Assembly (NCBI GenBank): GCA_944474755.1
Contig: OX104122.1
Coordinates: 11,604,641-11,668,640 of the forward strand
Source: Limnoperna fortunei
Lineage: Eukaryota > Mollusca > Bivalvia > Mytilida > Modiolidae
Length of the DNA: 64,000 nucleotides
Direction of reading: 5' to 3'
Shown here: positions 1-12,350 of the stretch, in pieces
How the letters are laid out: the number at the start of each line of letters is the position of its first letter
Position numbering within the stretch: position 1 is the first letter of the stretch
The notes under the pieces: generated by a model
Told to the model about the DNA's origin: nothing
Database searches by the model: none
What the model saw: the letters and a program-made list of their open reading frames with translations, nothing else
Position numbers and translations under genes: made by a program

Positions 1-611
1 TTTAGGGTGTGACGTCATTTTCATTATGTGATTTTAAAAAAATCTAACGGTAGTTATTTCATGTACATTGCTTTGAACTTCGGCATCGCTTGCTTTGTCA
101 CGGTATTTGTAGCGTGCGATATATGAAGTATTTTAGCCATTAACATAAATCGACAATAATTAATAAATAGTGTAATCATATTTTATAAACTTTATTACGA
201 AATTATGGAAATACATACCAAGAAAACACTTATCAACTTACAGTTCGATAGAACTAATGAAAAAATACAAATTGTTTTTTACGTAATTGACAACACACAA
301 GTCAACAAAAATAACAGAATGTCTTTATTGAAACGAAACTCGACCACATACATCATTGATCAGATCAAAAGCAATTTTCAATAACTATCATTTTTAATTA
401 AACATGACAAAATAATTCGGACAGTAATTAGCGGATCATCAATTAACCTTAATAATGCATGTCCTGCGCTTGGATTACCAGTTCGTTTTATTAAATTGCC
501 TATTCAAATTGTAATTGCCAATCAAAAATCGTGTTTGCTCTATGACAGGTGTTTAAAATAAACAGACGCGTATTAAGTAACAATACAACAAATACAAATG
601 AAATTGTTAGT
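1..611. other. AT-rich sequence, no gene seen
   Basis: No open frame, splice-bounded exon or recognisable repeat was found here. It may be an intron or the upstream flank of the RGG-protein gene whose visible exons begin at 1446. Confidence 0.4.
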
Positions 612-850
612 TTTGACATCGACATCGAGAGCAAAATTAACTTCGAGACAACGAGGTTAAAATTACACTAATTAATATTGTCCGGACTGCAAAAATCCAT
701 CGAGTTAAGCGAAATATCGAAACAACCGAGATCGACACATCCGAGGAAGAAATGCATTGTTGATATGGGAAAAATGCCGGGACTTAAAAATTATATCGAC
801 ATAACCGAGGTATCGAGTCAACCAAGTTCGAGACAACGAGGTTCGACTGT
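612..850. repeat. Degenerate CGAGACAACGAGGTT-type repeat
   Basis: The 15-mer CGAGACAACGAGGTT occurs at 644-658 and 829-843, with looser ATCGAG and ACCGAG motifs between. This looks like a decayed short-period repeat or part of a dispersed element. Related 'aactcgaa/ttcgagtt' strings recur near 58.7 kb and 60.66 kb. Confidence 0.4.
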
Positions 851-1445
851 ATTTTGATTATCCTGTTTATTATATTGATGAATATATAATATATCGCCGA
901 AAACTTGGAGGAACTTTGTTTTGAATGTCCTTTCACGTTAATGTTTACTAGCGACGTCGTTAAGGACATACTTTGTACAAAATTACCAGGGAATGCATGG
1001 CATTAATTTATTTCACATGTGATTTGTTAGAGTTTAATTCACTTGGAAATTTCGGTATTTCATTGCTGTCAGTGACTGATTTTGTAACTTGACACCTTGC
1101 TATGATTGTTGCTGTTAAATGAAGCACAAGTAATAACAAAGCACCACAGAAACTGTCAAACAATAAAAAGACCTAAACAATGACACAACTACAGTAATGG
1201 TCCAGACATTTATGTTTGGGTTTTCCCAGGAAATGTATACAGCATTGTGCAAATTATGCATATTTTGAAAAAGAAATTACTATTGTTTTCTTCTAAAATC
1301 AAATAAATATTTCAGGTATTTAATTTTCTGGTGAGCAGTGACAGATTTTTCCCATGGAGATTGTAGTTTGTAGCATGTCTCTGTTGTAGATATAGTAGAG
1401 ATAAAGTCGCTAAAACTCCACGGTTAATTTGTAATATTATTTTAG
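851..1445. other. Probable intron, no exon identified
   Basis: The stretch ends in a pyrimidine-rich acceptor (ttattttag) at 1445, so at least its right part is probably an intron. No upstream coding exon with matching phase was found. Confidence 0.4.
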
Positions 1446-2135
1446 ATTACCAGAGAGATAAAAGAGGCCTGAGAGACAAAGACAGAGATCATGAACGTGA
1501 TAGAGATAGGGATAGGGACCATGACAGAGATCCGGGATCTAAACGTTCATCTGACAGAAACAGACATGATTCACATAACATGGATGATGATTTTGAAGAA
1601 AGACTAGCAGAGGAAAGTTTGATAGAAATGCAAGAAAGAATGGATAATGAAATGGAAGATGAAATGATGGAACACCAGGAGGGAATTGTGGGAAACAGGC
1701 AAGGCATGATGGGAAACCAGTTTGGTGGTATGAGAGGTAATCAAGGAATGATGGGAAATCAACCAGGCATGATGGGTAATCAGCAAGGAAGAATGGTGAA
1801 CCCTCAAGGATTAATGGGAGATCAGCCCGGAATGATGAGAGGTCAGGGAATGATGGATAACCCTGATCAGGGAATGATGAGACCAAATCAACAAGGAATG
1901 GTGGGAAATCAAGGAATGATGGGAAATCAGCAGAATATGATGGGACAGAATCGACCAGGACTTGTGGGAAATATGCCTGGAATGAGAGGACCCAATCCTG
2001 GTATGATGGGTCCACAAGGAATGATTGGACAGAATCATCCGGGTTTTGTTGGGAACAGACCAGGAATGGGCAATGTAATGAGCCCACAAGGGATGATGGG
2101 ACAGGGAAACAGGATGGGTGGTCCTGGAGCTCAAG
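1446..2135 (+). CDS. Exon of the RGG protein: RD-rich, acidic and GMMGNQ repeats
   Basis: The frame is open from the acceptor through the Arg-Asp stretch, well upstream of the internal ATG at 1580, so 1580 is not the true start. The exon is 690 nt: two bases, 229 codons, one base. Reading past the donor gives only a few residues before TAA at 2147-2149. Confidence 0.75.
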
Positions 2136-3973
2136 GTACAAATAAATAAAATAAAATTCTGTTCTAAATTGATTAACATGTACATTGTAAGAATGTACAA
2201 TACTCATTTATCCTACACTTTGTACATTTGCTTTTAATGGTTAATGATCATATCTGGTATCCGACTTCTCACATTCAAGCATATTTAGTAATAAGTTCTG
2301 GTTCATGCCATGTTTAGAATACAATACTTGATTGTTTGCCAAAATGTTTGACCGATAAATCTACTCCAAATGCTCTTTTTAGTATAAGTAACAGGATACA
2401 TATACACTATTAGTGCAGTGTCAGAAAATTTATAACATAGAAACAGGTAGTAAGGCAAAGATCTTCCAAGTATGTTGTACCTGTTTCACAGTAAATGCAA
2501 ATAAAAGCCAATGTCTGACTTGAAATTTTTGATGGATATTCTGTTGATTGAACCAGAAAAGAATACTAAATATCGAAAGATGTGAGCACATGGGTACCAG
2601 GAAACATTTTTTTGACACTACGGAATAAAGCAAAAATATATTCTGCCACCTTTATTGTACAGCAAATGTAATGATTGAAACAATTTTTCATCTTGTCAGA
2701 AAATATACAGTTTATTTGATATTTTGTGACAATTTAAAAAAAAAATTTTATACAAAAAGTGAGAAATAATATAGTTGAGCTGCTTTTCTATTTGTAATAA
2801 TAAAATGATAGAAATTGGGTTAAACATTTCTTTACAACAATGACAATCGACTTAGTTATGAAAGTAGAAAGACTTGTTTAGCTTCAGTGTCTACTTCGTG
2901 AAAATGACTGTCATGTTAAATTGTGGTAACAATCAATTTCTGATATGTTTTGCAATTTTGCCCACATCAGATTTTTTTTTCATAGTTTACGAATGATTTT
3001 TGTCAAATGAGCTTGGTTACAGAAACCCAGTCTTTTAAAAGGATGCAGTCATTATGTCATTCCACATATTCAGTACACATTAAAATTCAATTTTTTTTGG
3101 CCGGATTTCACGGAGTGAAAATCCTGGTGTTAAAATGGTGAATGCCGGTTGGGGAGTGAGCGGGGAAAATATTTTTGTACCAGTTTCTCAGCAACTACTA
3201 ATCACAGCCTCTTGAAATTAGGTATGCAGCATGGCCTCCATAATGTGGGATTTGATTTCAGGTCTTTTGCTCACCTGTTTAAGGAAATCTGGCCATTTCT
3301 GTCTTTGGTCGATTTTTTTATAATATAAAATGTATTTTACCTCTTTGCTTAAAACAGTACTAAGAAAGATGTTTTGTTATTCTGTTTAGGTGGCCCCAGA
3401 ATGTCTTTGTTAGGTCAAGGACCAGGAATGACAGGTCCTGTTGGACAAGGAGCTGGAATGGTAGGACCCGGAGGCCCAGCTGCTAGTAGAAACTTCAATC
3501 AAGATGTTGACCTTAGAGGACCAATTCAGAACATGGGTCCAAATCAAAGGGGAGGATTTCAGGATAAAGACTTTAGAAAACAAGATTCTGATTTTCGCAG
3601 CAATCAGGACACTGATTTGAGGGATAGTGACATGAGGCCAAGAAATGACAGAGATGGTAGATTTCCGGATCGTGGCAATCAACGATATGACAGTAATAAT
3701 TCAAATCAGGACAGGGACAATAGATTCAGTGCTAGTCAAAGTCAGGGACCAAATAGACAGGAAGAGTTAATGGACTTTGACGAACGAGAATCTTTTAATT
3801 CACGAGGAGGGATGGATGGTTCATTTAGAGATGACCAGCAATTTAACGACAGAAATAAAAGAGACAATTACGCGGGTAGAAATCGTGATTGGAATGATGG
3901 GGGAGGGGACAGGGGTCGAAGGGGTGGTGGGAGAGGTGGTAGAGGAGGTGGTGGTTGGCGAGGAGGACGATAA
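1446..3973 (+). CDS. Met/Gly-repeat and RGG-box low-complexity protein, probably RNA-binding (3' part of gene)
   Basis: Two exons join in phase into 423 visible residues. Exon 1446-2135 starts after an AG acceptor with two bases completing a codon and ends in phase 1 at AAG|GTAC. Exon 3390-3973 follows ctgtttag, and the split codon reads Gly. Order of regions: an Arg-Asp-rich stretch (about residues 1-40), an acidic Met/Glu segment that may be helical, a long Met-Gly-Asn-Gln region built on GMMGNQ-like units, an Asp/Arg-rich stretch with DVDLR and DTDLR motifs, and a C-terminal Arg-Gly-Gly box ending at TAA. RD-rich, low-complexity and RGG segments are typical of nuclear RNA-processing or condensate-forming proteins. 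No folded domain is visible; an RRM or CTD-binding domain could lie upstream. I cannot name the orthologue; SCAF- or PCF11-like factors are only possibilities. Confidence 0.75.
2136..3389 (+). other. Intron of the RGG-protein gene
   Basis: GT at 2136 and AG at 3388-3389 with matching codon phase. It contains AATAAA signals at 2141-2146 and 2145-2150 immediately after the donor, and a dispersed repeat at about 3091-3290. No other coding sequence seen. Confidence 0.7.
3091..3290 (+). repeat. Dispersed repeat beginning GGCCGGATTTCACGG
   Basis: This block is less AT-rich than the surrounding intron and contains a short inverted motif (GGATTTCAC, then GTGAAAATCC). It looks like an inserted dispersed repeat. 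No second copy was seen in the window, so the assignment is tentative. Confidence 0.3.
3390..3973 (+). CDS. Terminal exon of the RGG protein: DxDLR motifs and RGG box
   Basis: Acceptor tctgtttag at 3389. The exon encodes 193 residues after the split Gly codon, ending in a Gly/Arg run with several RGG and RGGR units and TAA at 3971-3973. The sequence turns from Met-Gly repeats to Asp/Arg-rich to pure RGG, which is why I treat it as the natural C-terminus. Confidence 0.75.
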
Positions 3974-4735
3974 CATTTCTGTGTTACCTGTGAGTTCACT
4001 TCAATTTAGGAAAGAAGTATGGTACATTGACTGGGACACAATTTGTGCTAGTAAATGATAGTGTTACCATAAGCAATACAATCTGAATGATTAGTTATGA
4101 CAATTAAAAATGTTGTGACACATTAAAGTTTCCTCAGATGTATAACACTTAAAGTGTTCAAAATGATAGTTTCATGTAGATGGTCCAAGATCTACACAAA
4201 TCATACAGCTACTGAATGTTTGGAAAGAAACGGACATTAAAATGCCTGGAAGTCATCTTGTACTGAGGCTAAATGGAGTTTTTGAAAACAATAAAGATTG
4301 TCAAAGAGATGCATATAGATTTGCAGTTTAAACATGTGAACACTTAAAAAGTGCATTTAATAGCAAGCTAATTTTTCTATTGTTACTAGTATTTTTGTTG
4401 AAATCATTGTGTATAGTGCTGAATATATTTTTGTACCATAATTGTATAATACACATTGATGTATTGTATGCACCAAGTCTGATGTTCTAACATCAAATGA
4501 TTCATTTAACTTTCATCTATAAGACTTCTTGTGTACAATGTGCACCCAGGCTGACCTCAGATGATCTTTAGAACTAAAAACTGATCATTATACACACTGA
4601 TCATTATACACAACAAATTACATTATTGTAATGAATTAGATAATTTTTATCTAAACCTTTATGTATTTGTAAATTTGTCAAAATCCTTCTGAATGTCAAG
4701 AACTGTATTGTACACAAAATAAAAAAAACAATAAT
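3974..4735 (+). promoter_or_regulatory. 3' UTR with two candidate poly(A) signals
   Basis: Downstream of the TAA there are AATAAA hexamers at 4290-4295 and 4718-4723. Either could end the RGG-protein mRNA. The second is followed by an A-rich stretch. Confidence 0.55.
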
Positions 4736-6813
4736 TATTTCTAGTTTTCTGGAGAACATCAAATGTGATTACTTTTTATAAAAAGGGTTGTTAAAAAAAA
4801 AAAACAAAAATATTAATTTCTAGTTTCAAGTTCTTTTGACAAACTCCTTTGGACTTTTTAAGGAATGTTTTTCACATCGGACATAAACTTTTACTGCATC
4901 TGTTCAGTTACAGGATGCATAATTAATTATTTTATCATTAAAAGTCTTTTTCTCTTTGTTACTTTCATCATCTGCTGTCAAGTCTTCCTATCAACTTTTT
5001 AACCGTCCGACCAAGGGCATTAAGTTGTTGGTGTAGGACGTAAAAAACTTCCCAAGTCAAGTCAACTTTTTAAGTAACAAATGTTTTCTGTAGTATAAAC
5101 CATCTGCATTAGGTTTGACTGAATGGGCGGTTTTTTCTTGAAAAATACCGATACATGTACACAATAATGTTGCTATTTATTAAATACATTCATGTACCAT
5201 TCATTTAAAAAGAAAATAAACAGCAAAATTGTGTATCCCCCATACAGATGTGGTATTAAAAAATATGAAAGAAAAAAACAACAAACTTGATATTAAAAAA
5301 AATATAAACTCTTTCTACCATTACTTTCTAATACTAAATGCTAAGAAAGTAAAACTCTTAAGTGTATGACCAAACCACTCCAAGCCAAGCTATGGTGTTT
5401 TATAAGTATTAGTCAATAACATTCATAGCAAATATATTAAGTATTTAAATGTCTTTTCTGGAATGAATTTAATATTGATTTGATATTACTGCTAAGCAGG
5501 GCATAAAATATCAATTCTCAGTTAGAAATTTATATTTTTTATTTGGTCCTGGATTTTATAACAAAAGTGTCTTTTTTCTGACACTGGTTCTCTATATACA
5601 CTGTAGGATTTTTGAAAACTGACTTGGATTCCTAAACAATTTCTGACCAGACAGAAAAATCCAGGCACCCCACCACTGGATTGTCTTTAAATATGGGCAA
5701 GAAATGAAGCCTTTGAAATATGACCTATATATACTTCCTGTTTACCGAATACATATGGCAGTCATATTTCTGAAAGCAGGGGTACCTTTAGTGAGCATTA
5801 GCTCCACCCATGTTCGCTAAGTTGCAACAAATTTGCTAGGTGGTCTGCCGAGCAGCACTCTGAACTTAATGGTTCTCAAACCTTCACTCCTTGAGGAATC
5901 CATATTTCTGAGTATTTACCCATTTCAAATTGATATCAGAACTACTGTGCCAAATAGACGGTTGCAGTATTGGAGTATAGTAGGTCTTTTACAAAGTATC
6001 CTCAACTTATGCTGATCTTGGTTTAAAGCATGTCCACCGTGAGGAATCTTAATTTCGTATCAAGTTCTTGTATTGGGGTAATGAATGGTGGAGGGCCACT
6101 TACAAAAAACTTTATTTCTTGCCGATTGAACATTCAAGATTGCCATCAAAATAGTGTTTTATTAACCTTACTAGGAAAACGAAACAGGCTCTAAATCCTC
6201 TAGTTTTTTATTCGTCTTTTATTTATACTAAATATCGTCTCTTTAATGGGGAAATTAAACGTCAAATTATATTAATACTGAATACCAACCAGCCTCCGGT
6301 TTTGAAAAATTAAAATGTAATGAACCTGAGAAAATCATGTGGTCGTTCTGTTGTGTGCTTACAAAAATCGTTTACTGTAGCTTGCATAAAATAAAAATTA
6401 TTTTTTTACATATTCTTCATGGGTGGTAGTACATCTGTCCATTCATTTCAATAAATTATTTCTTGGTTGCATGTAAGACATTAGTTGTGAAAGTTGAATT
6501 ATGTGTCAAAAGAATAATAATTTGTTGTTTCATTCAACTTGTCATTTCCTTAAAGAAATGTATTGAAAATTTTAACATATATTTCATCGAGATCCTGTTT
6601 GTTTGATAAATTACAAAGGTTTAGACAGATATGTAAATTAAAATATGACACATCTGGAAGAATGTTTTGTTATTTTGTAACCTGTCAGCACCTTCATATA
6701 GCATTTATGTTTTCAAAATAATCAACGCTGTCTAAGAAGTTCCCTTTACCAAAATTCCCACACAGAATAAAATTGCCTGTATAAAAATCCAAATAAATTA
6801 TAACCATCTTTAC
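4736..6813. other. Intergenic, no gene seen
   Basis: Short open frames only, without splice-site support or compositional bias. No repeat family recognised with confidence. Confidence 0.4.
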
Positions 6814-6909
6814 CAGTTTAAACAGTTTCTTTTTTGCTGGCCTGGATGTATTGGAATTTTCTACAGTTGCTGACTCTAATTCTTGAACTTTTGTACTTTG
6901 AACGTTCAT
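6814..6909 (-). other. Possible small first coding exon, unknown gene
   Basis: On the minus strand an ATG at 6909 opens 32 codons of hydrophilic sequence (Gln/Glu/Ser/Asn, then RPAKKKLFKL) and runs into a donor-like CTG|GTAAAG at 6814/6813. No partner exon was found to the left, so this could be chance. Confidence 0.2.
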
Positions 6910-7097
6910 ACAGATAAATAATTAAAACGCAAACCAATCTTAGGTTAATTAATCAGGGTCGCTATATAGTCATTAATGATATAGTTCTTCCTGAATTTAA
7001 TTGCCGTTATAAAATAGAATAATTTTTAAAAAAACGAACAACGTAATCCCTACTTTATTATTCATTTAACCATTTTCAGCGATAAAGAATTGAAATG

Positions 7098-7200
7098 TAC
7101 AAAAACAGCCTTCCTCTTAGTCAATACAGAAAGAGGACGATATACAACTGATGTCGATATATACAACTTGTATTGACTAAGAGGAAGGCTGTATTTTGTA
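7098..7200. repeat. Hairpin or MITE-like inverted repeat
   Basis: Arms 7105-7128 and 7169-7192 are perfect 24-bp reverse complements. They extend outward with one mismatch to about 7098 and 7200, around a ~40-bp loop. No coding content. Confidence 0.7.
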
Positions 7201-7269
7201 TTATTATTTGATAATTTTCAAAATCCAGCGGAAGACTCTTCTCAGTAACATACTCCCTAAACATGTTAA

Positions 7270-7645
7270 CCGCTGTATGTATTGATGCGTTTTTTACAGG
7301 TGTGATGGTTTTCTCTTGAGTGGTTCAGGTCATAATACAGAAAGCATGACCTTGAACCAAATCGGGTAACGTCCTTGGCAGAGTGCTACACAAAACAACC
7401 TAAAATTAAAGGCACATGGTAATCGCTGCAAAAGGCTAAAATGTCAACCCTTACCTAATACTCGACACTTTTCCAATATTCTGTCCTTTTTTCTATTCAT
7501 ATATCGTATGAATTTATTGTTTGCCGACATGATCAATCCTAAATATACTCGAAACACTGCTCACCTGACATTATGCAGCCCAGTCATTCAATCAGTCAAG
7601 AGTCCATGCACCCTATCCTGATTTTCCGTTAACCGGGATCCATGA
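7270..7645 (-). repeat. Decayed copy of dispersed family C
   Basis: Shares landmarks with the copies at 9.1, 23.2 and 49.0 kb: 'aaaaggctaaa', 'tttattgtttg', '..ctgctcac' and a terminal 'tcaatcagtca'. Strongly diverged. Confidence 0.3.
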
Positions 7646-8454
7646 CGCCTTGATAGAATGGCAGTCCTCAAGACAATGAAATTGTTCACCAGTTTAGAGA
7701 TATTGGTTTAGTAACTAGTGTTATCTGTGCGCTCTACGTCATGTACAACATATATTGGACTTCGTGCACTACTTCATGAAACAAGGTGGTTGTCACATGG
7801 GGAGTAAGACCAGATTATCTTTAAAATTCTATATGAAAGAAAAACGAAAAATTGACTGCACAAATTTTAACAGAATTTTATCACTATCATCTAAACATAA
7901 TTGGCAATCAAGTAGTCTAGGAATTTGCAACCTACTTTTGAACTAGTGTGTTTATGCTTTTTTAAAGATTGTACGTTCAAGCCCGACTTTGAAATCAGTT
8001 TTAAATGATAAGAATTGAAAGATGTCCTGCCAAAGGTTTATTGTTTTCATTCAAACAATTAAATGAAAAAACATCGTACATGTATATACATTTACATGAT
8101 CGTGAAACTTTAGTCTTTAAAATACAATAGTAAAAGGATGGCCCTCACTTAAACTATTAGATAACATCGAGATCACCTCATTTTCTATGAATCTTCTAAT
8201 TGACAATCTACATTTAACATTAAAAATGTCAGAATACACGTACACAGAAATATTAAAAGAGTTGAAAGAATACAGAATGTTTGCATTAACAATTCCTCTG
8301 CAAACAACAGTATGTGTTAATGATATGTTGCCAGTGTTTAGGGCCAAGAAGTCATCTTTTTGAAGACAAAATTTTACAAGGAAGCAAACATCCTTTTTTT
8401 CTCCTCAGAGATAAAACCGACTATTGCAAACTAAAGTTGCAACAATTGTTAAGA

Positions 8455-8590
8455 AATGCCAGTTTTCCTACCTCAGGTCGGAGGTTTTCTCCGAGTACTC
8501 CCGCTACCTCTCCAATATAAACTGAACGCCAAGATATAGCTAAAAAGTTGCTGAAAGTAATGTTGAACACCAATTAAACAAACAAACAAC
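8455..8590 (+). mobile_element. Partial tRNA-headed SINE (family A), 3' part
   Basis: Matches the 3' body of the full copy at 10974: a 'cctacctcaggtcgg' block, 'ttttctccgagtactcc', 'gatatagctaaaaa' and a terminal (caaa)n. The tRNA-like head is missing. Confidence 0.6.
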
Positions 8591-9109
8591 TCGCACAGTC
8601 TCAATATGAAATGATGTTTTGTAAAATATTTTAATTGCTATAAAGATCGACGGTATTCTTTAGTTGAACTGTGGCGCAAATTCCTCGGCCTCAACTGTAG
8701 TGCGGGGCTTCTAACAGGGTCTCCGAATTTTTTGTTTTCTTGAATATTTGTGCTTCGTACAAAGTCGTCCCTTTTTTAAGTTGCTTAACAATGGGATGCA
8801 ACATTAATTATATCCTACAATATGAAATCGGGATTCATTTCGTATTAGAATTTATGACAACATCGATAAATTTAAAAATTGATTGTTATGTTCCTTGATC
8901 CATTTCAATAATTATTATAATTCTTTCTAAAATGATGTTCTTTACTTCTGTTTTAGACTAACGTAATTGATTGTTCATTATTATTAATAACCTTTTGTGG
9001 CTTGTAGCCTCAACCATCTTACAGTATTAGTGGTCTTGTTGAATGAGCTATTTTCAACAAACGTTCCAGACATCTTCAGTCAGGCTCTGAATGTGAATAC
9101 ACAAATTAA
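8591..9109. other. No gene seen
   Basis: AT-rich intergenic sequence without supported features. Confidence 0.4.
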
Positions 9110-9366
9110 AGCGCCAATCCATGCATGATAAAGACCCGTTTTGTAGATTTCAAAAAGCGTACTAGGCTCACTGTACCCGCACAAAAAGGCTAAATTTCCG
9201 TTCCTACCCAAACATCCATACTTTTTCAGTGGCAGTCAAAATTTTATGCCTTACATCCCACACCCCCCCCCCTTTCTGTTGATTTATTGTTTGTTTACTT
9301 ATTCTCGTGATGAATCTAGCTGAAATATTGCTCACTGGACGCAAAGCAAACATAAATCAATCAATG
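9110..9366 (-). repeat. Dispersed family C, minus-strand copy
   Basis: Contains the family landmarks 'aaagaccc', 'tgtagatttc', 'aaaaggctaaat', a C-rich tract at about 9251-9262, 'tttattgtttg', 'agctgaaatattgctcactgg' and a terminal 'aatcaatcaat', as in the copy at 49.0 kb. Confidence 0.55.
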
Positions 9367-9889
9367 CTTTATTATTGGGTTGGGTAAATCATTTGTTTTG
9401 TTGTTTTTTTTAAGCAGGTCTTTATTTTTTCTTCTTGATCTGATAAACATTAATACATCTGTTATAACATGTATAACGTTTTTGCTAAAATAGCACTTTT
9501 TGCATTGATTGTTTACCACTGAGTTCGGAGAAAATACTAAAGATTTAAAAATATTATGTTTTATGTTCCTGCAAATTTTCAAAAACTTTTTATGGAGGTT
9601 ATCTGGAACGTTTTTAAGGATGACGCATGCATCCAACACGGCAACACAATTGAATTTTTATCATGACCAATACAACATATGGCGTTATGATCCTAAAAAT
9701 ATATCAACTGAGAGTTTCACTTGTTTTCATTTTTTGATAAATACACAGTACAGATGTTTGATATGGCATTTAAATTTAGTGCTGACTTGTCGACAAAACA
9801 ATACTTTAAAAACCACGATAAAACGTGTGTGTGTGTGTGAGGGTGTGTTTGTGTGTGTGATTCTGTCGTTTAACAAATGAAGTACAGAC

Positions 9890-11426
9890 ATGAAGGGTAA
9901 GAATTACATTTAATAATATTTTTTCATATAATATTATTTGCACCTCAATGGCTTTGAATTTCAGCTGTAGCTTAAGTACAACAAACTAGATATGTATAAA
10001 TTAACAAAGTAATTACAGCAAATTCGAACTTTTTTGTTTGTTTGTTGACCACGTGTTATTGACAAACATGCGGGGGGTCTACTTACGCTTCTCATTCGTC
10101 ACTAATTTTTAGATATCCAAATGAGGTGATAAATTTTTTCTAAAATACAGATTAAGTTTGAAATATGTGTTCCCTTCATGTATACGTTAATCCGTTATTT
10201 TCTTTAAAACCCAGCAGACACATGATATTGTTAAAATTGTAAACAAGTTTTGTTCTATAATTTATTAGTTTCGGTTGTTCTTTTATCTATTTGTTTGAGA
10301 ATAATTATAAGTGGATTTTTTGCATAAAAAAACTCATAGAAATGTTCACACATAGAATGTAATATGTGTTTGTGTTTCGTTTTAAATAAAACCAAAGTGT
10401 TACTATGTGTCAACACGTAATTTATCATAAGATTGCATGTTACAGCTGGACAAATGGTGGGGGTTCATTAATTGAGAGGTTTAATATATTTGATCAATTG
10501 AAAACTTATAAAATGTAAAGTTAACATATGTCAATTCTATGTGGTCATGTGTTATTTACTAGGGCAATGTGTTCACCTGACTAACTTTATTTAACATACC
10601 TGATGCTTGATATTTTACCGAGCAAAAGTTGGGGTTCGTCAGCTACCTGTCCCAAGTAAAAGTTTTGGGGAGAAGTTATAGCTGACAGAATTTGCTGGTA
10701 TTTGTATATACTTTATTGGCTTGCTAGTTTTTTGTTTTCTCCCAATAAAGATATATCAGACTCCCCATTCTGCCAACAACGACCCAGAGGAGATGAACCG
10801 GCTACCAAATAAAACCTATTTGCATCCATAAAGTTAACTTTAACTGTTTTAATTGGATTTTAGTCCAGTCTTAATCAATGGTAAATGGCTTAATACCTAG
10901 ACGACTCGGCCACTGCGGACTCCTTATAATAACATCTGGCCCAGTTTATACATCTTATTCATCTATATACGGAGCCTCGGTGGCCGAGTGGTCAAGGTAG
11001 TTTGTCTACTATTGATCACGTGGTCTGCCAACACTGAGATTGTGGGTTCGATTCTCACTGCAGGCAGGGTGAATTCGACTCCAATCTTAATTGACAAGGA
11101 TTGCCATTTTTCCTACCGCAGGTCCGGGTTTTCTCCGGGTACTCCGGCTTCCTCCCCCAATAAAAACTGGACGCCATGATATAGCTGAAACATTGCTGAA
11201 AGTGGCGTTAAACACCATCAAACAAACAAACAAACAAACATCTATATAGATATGTTGTTTTTAACCTTTTTTATCGTTTGTTACAGGTTTACCTTCTCTT
11301 ACTATGAATAATGATATAATTCAAGTCCAAGATACAAGTTTCATCAACTTATACGAAAGAAGTATTAAAAGATTAAACTATTGTTTTATTGTTCTTATGG
11401 ATTACCGGCTAAGTTTAAGTAATTAA
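9890..11426 (+). pseudogene. Remnant of the secreted Cys-rich protein gene
   Basis: The seven-base first exon ATGAAGG with its GTAAGA donor (9890-9896) is conserved from copy B, and so is the last exon after ttgttacag (11287 onward). The three middle exons encoding the cysteine-rich body (26095-28074 in B) are missing, leaving about 350 bp between the last shared intron-1 block and the next shared block. The final exon has lost the B stop codon (TAA in B reads CAA here) and runs on to TAA at 11424-11426. Almost certainly a non-functional paralogue. Confidence 0.6.
10974..11240 (+). mobile_element. tRNA-headed SINE, family A, full length
   Basis: The head has RNA polymerase III boxes: box A-like GGTGGCCGAGTGGTC and box B-like GGGTTCGATTC, as in class II (Ser/Leu) tRNAs. 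The body contains 'ccgggttttctccgggtact' and 'gatatagctgaaacattgctg', ending in 'aacaccatcaaacaaacaaa'. Other copies in the window are at 8455, 23488, 46545 (minus), 56055 and 61048 (minus). Confidence 0.8.
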
Positions 11427-11931
11427 AGGATTGTTCAACATTTTTTATATCACTCTCTATTAACATAAATGTGTGTAACATCTTGAAATTAATTTGATTT
11501 CGATTTTTATTTGTTTAAATTAATTTGAATAGCCAGAAACCCACTGAATTCCCGAAAGAATTCTTCAGCAAGTCGTAATCAACGTTAACCTTAATTAAGA
11601 TAGATGTCTTCTCAGGTAAAACACTGGGTCGATGATATAACGGAAAAATTTGCTGATTGTGGTGCAAATTTGGTTGACTTCTTTTCTCCAAATGAAGACA
11701 TTTCAATTTGATCCCAACATCCGCACTACCAACAATGTCATAGAGGCGGTGCACAAGCTAAAAACGGAACTATCGTCATCCAATCAGATCTTTTAAACTG
11801 TTTTTAAATATGTAGTTTTAGGTTACGAGATTACGTTTTTTCTAATAAAGAACTAAAAGGCCAATTATGCTACAGCGAAGAACAGGTTATAGTATGCTGG
11901 ATTTTCTAATCGACAACATATTTGTAATTTT

Positions 11932-12350
11932 TTGAGGTGTTTTTCAGCAGACAATGGGAATTTCAATTGGTACCAACCTTGCCACACTCTTGCCGATTTC
12001 TTCCTGTATTCTTATGAAACAGAATTTCTTCGACGTCTTATTAAAAACAAGAAGATAGTAGAAGCTAGGTTCTTTAATTTTACATATAGATATATTTATG
12101 ATGTCCTTTCAATTAACAACCCTCAATCACCTGAGTGGCTTCTGTTAATATATCCTTTAGAACTAGAAATTAAAGATACCACAGAAACAGCTTGATCTAC
12201 ATCATTTGTAGATTTACACCTCTAATATAACACCAACTGTCATATAAGCACAAGAATTTAAGAAACAATTTTAAAATTATAATTTTTTCTCACCTATGCA
12301 GCAATATTCCAGCTTCTCCTGCATACGTGTCTATATTTCTTAATTGATCA
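11932..12350 (+). pseudogene. Decayed retroelement reverse transcriptase fragment
   Basis: The open frame 11932-12195 contains an LADFFLYSYETEFL-like stretch, FTYRYIYDVLSINNP and IYPLELEIKDTTET, which match the catalytic-core region of reverse transcriptases of a retroelement family common in marine invertebrates. The usual YIDD core reads YIYD. A GISIGTN-like segment lies one frame off just upstream (frameshift), and a decayed SNIPASPAY segment follows at about 12300. Not functional. Confidence 0.65.

Noticed and set aside
1539..2207. 222-codon minus-strand frame over the Met-Gly repeat exon
   Set aside because: It is the antisense shadow of the repetitive coding exon; the plus-strand frame has splice sites and continues in phase into 3390-3973.
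10974..11050. Possible tRNA-Ser gene
   Set aside because: Box A and box B are present but the cloverleaf is incomplete, and the same head precedes a SINE body at six places in the window.
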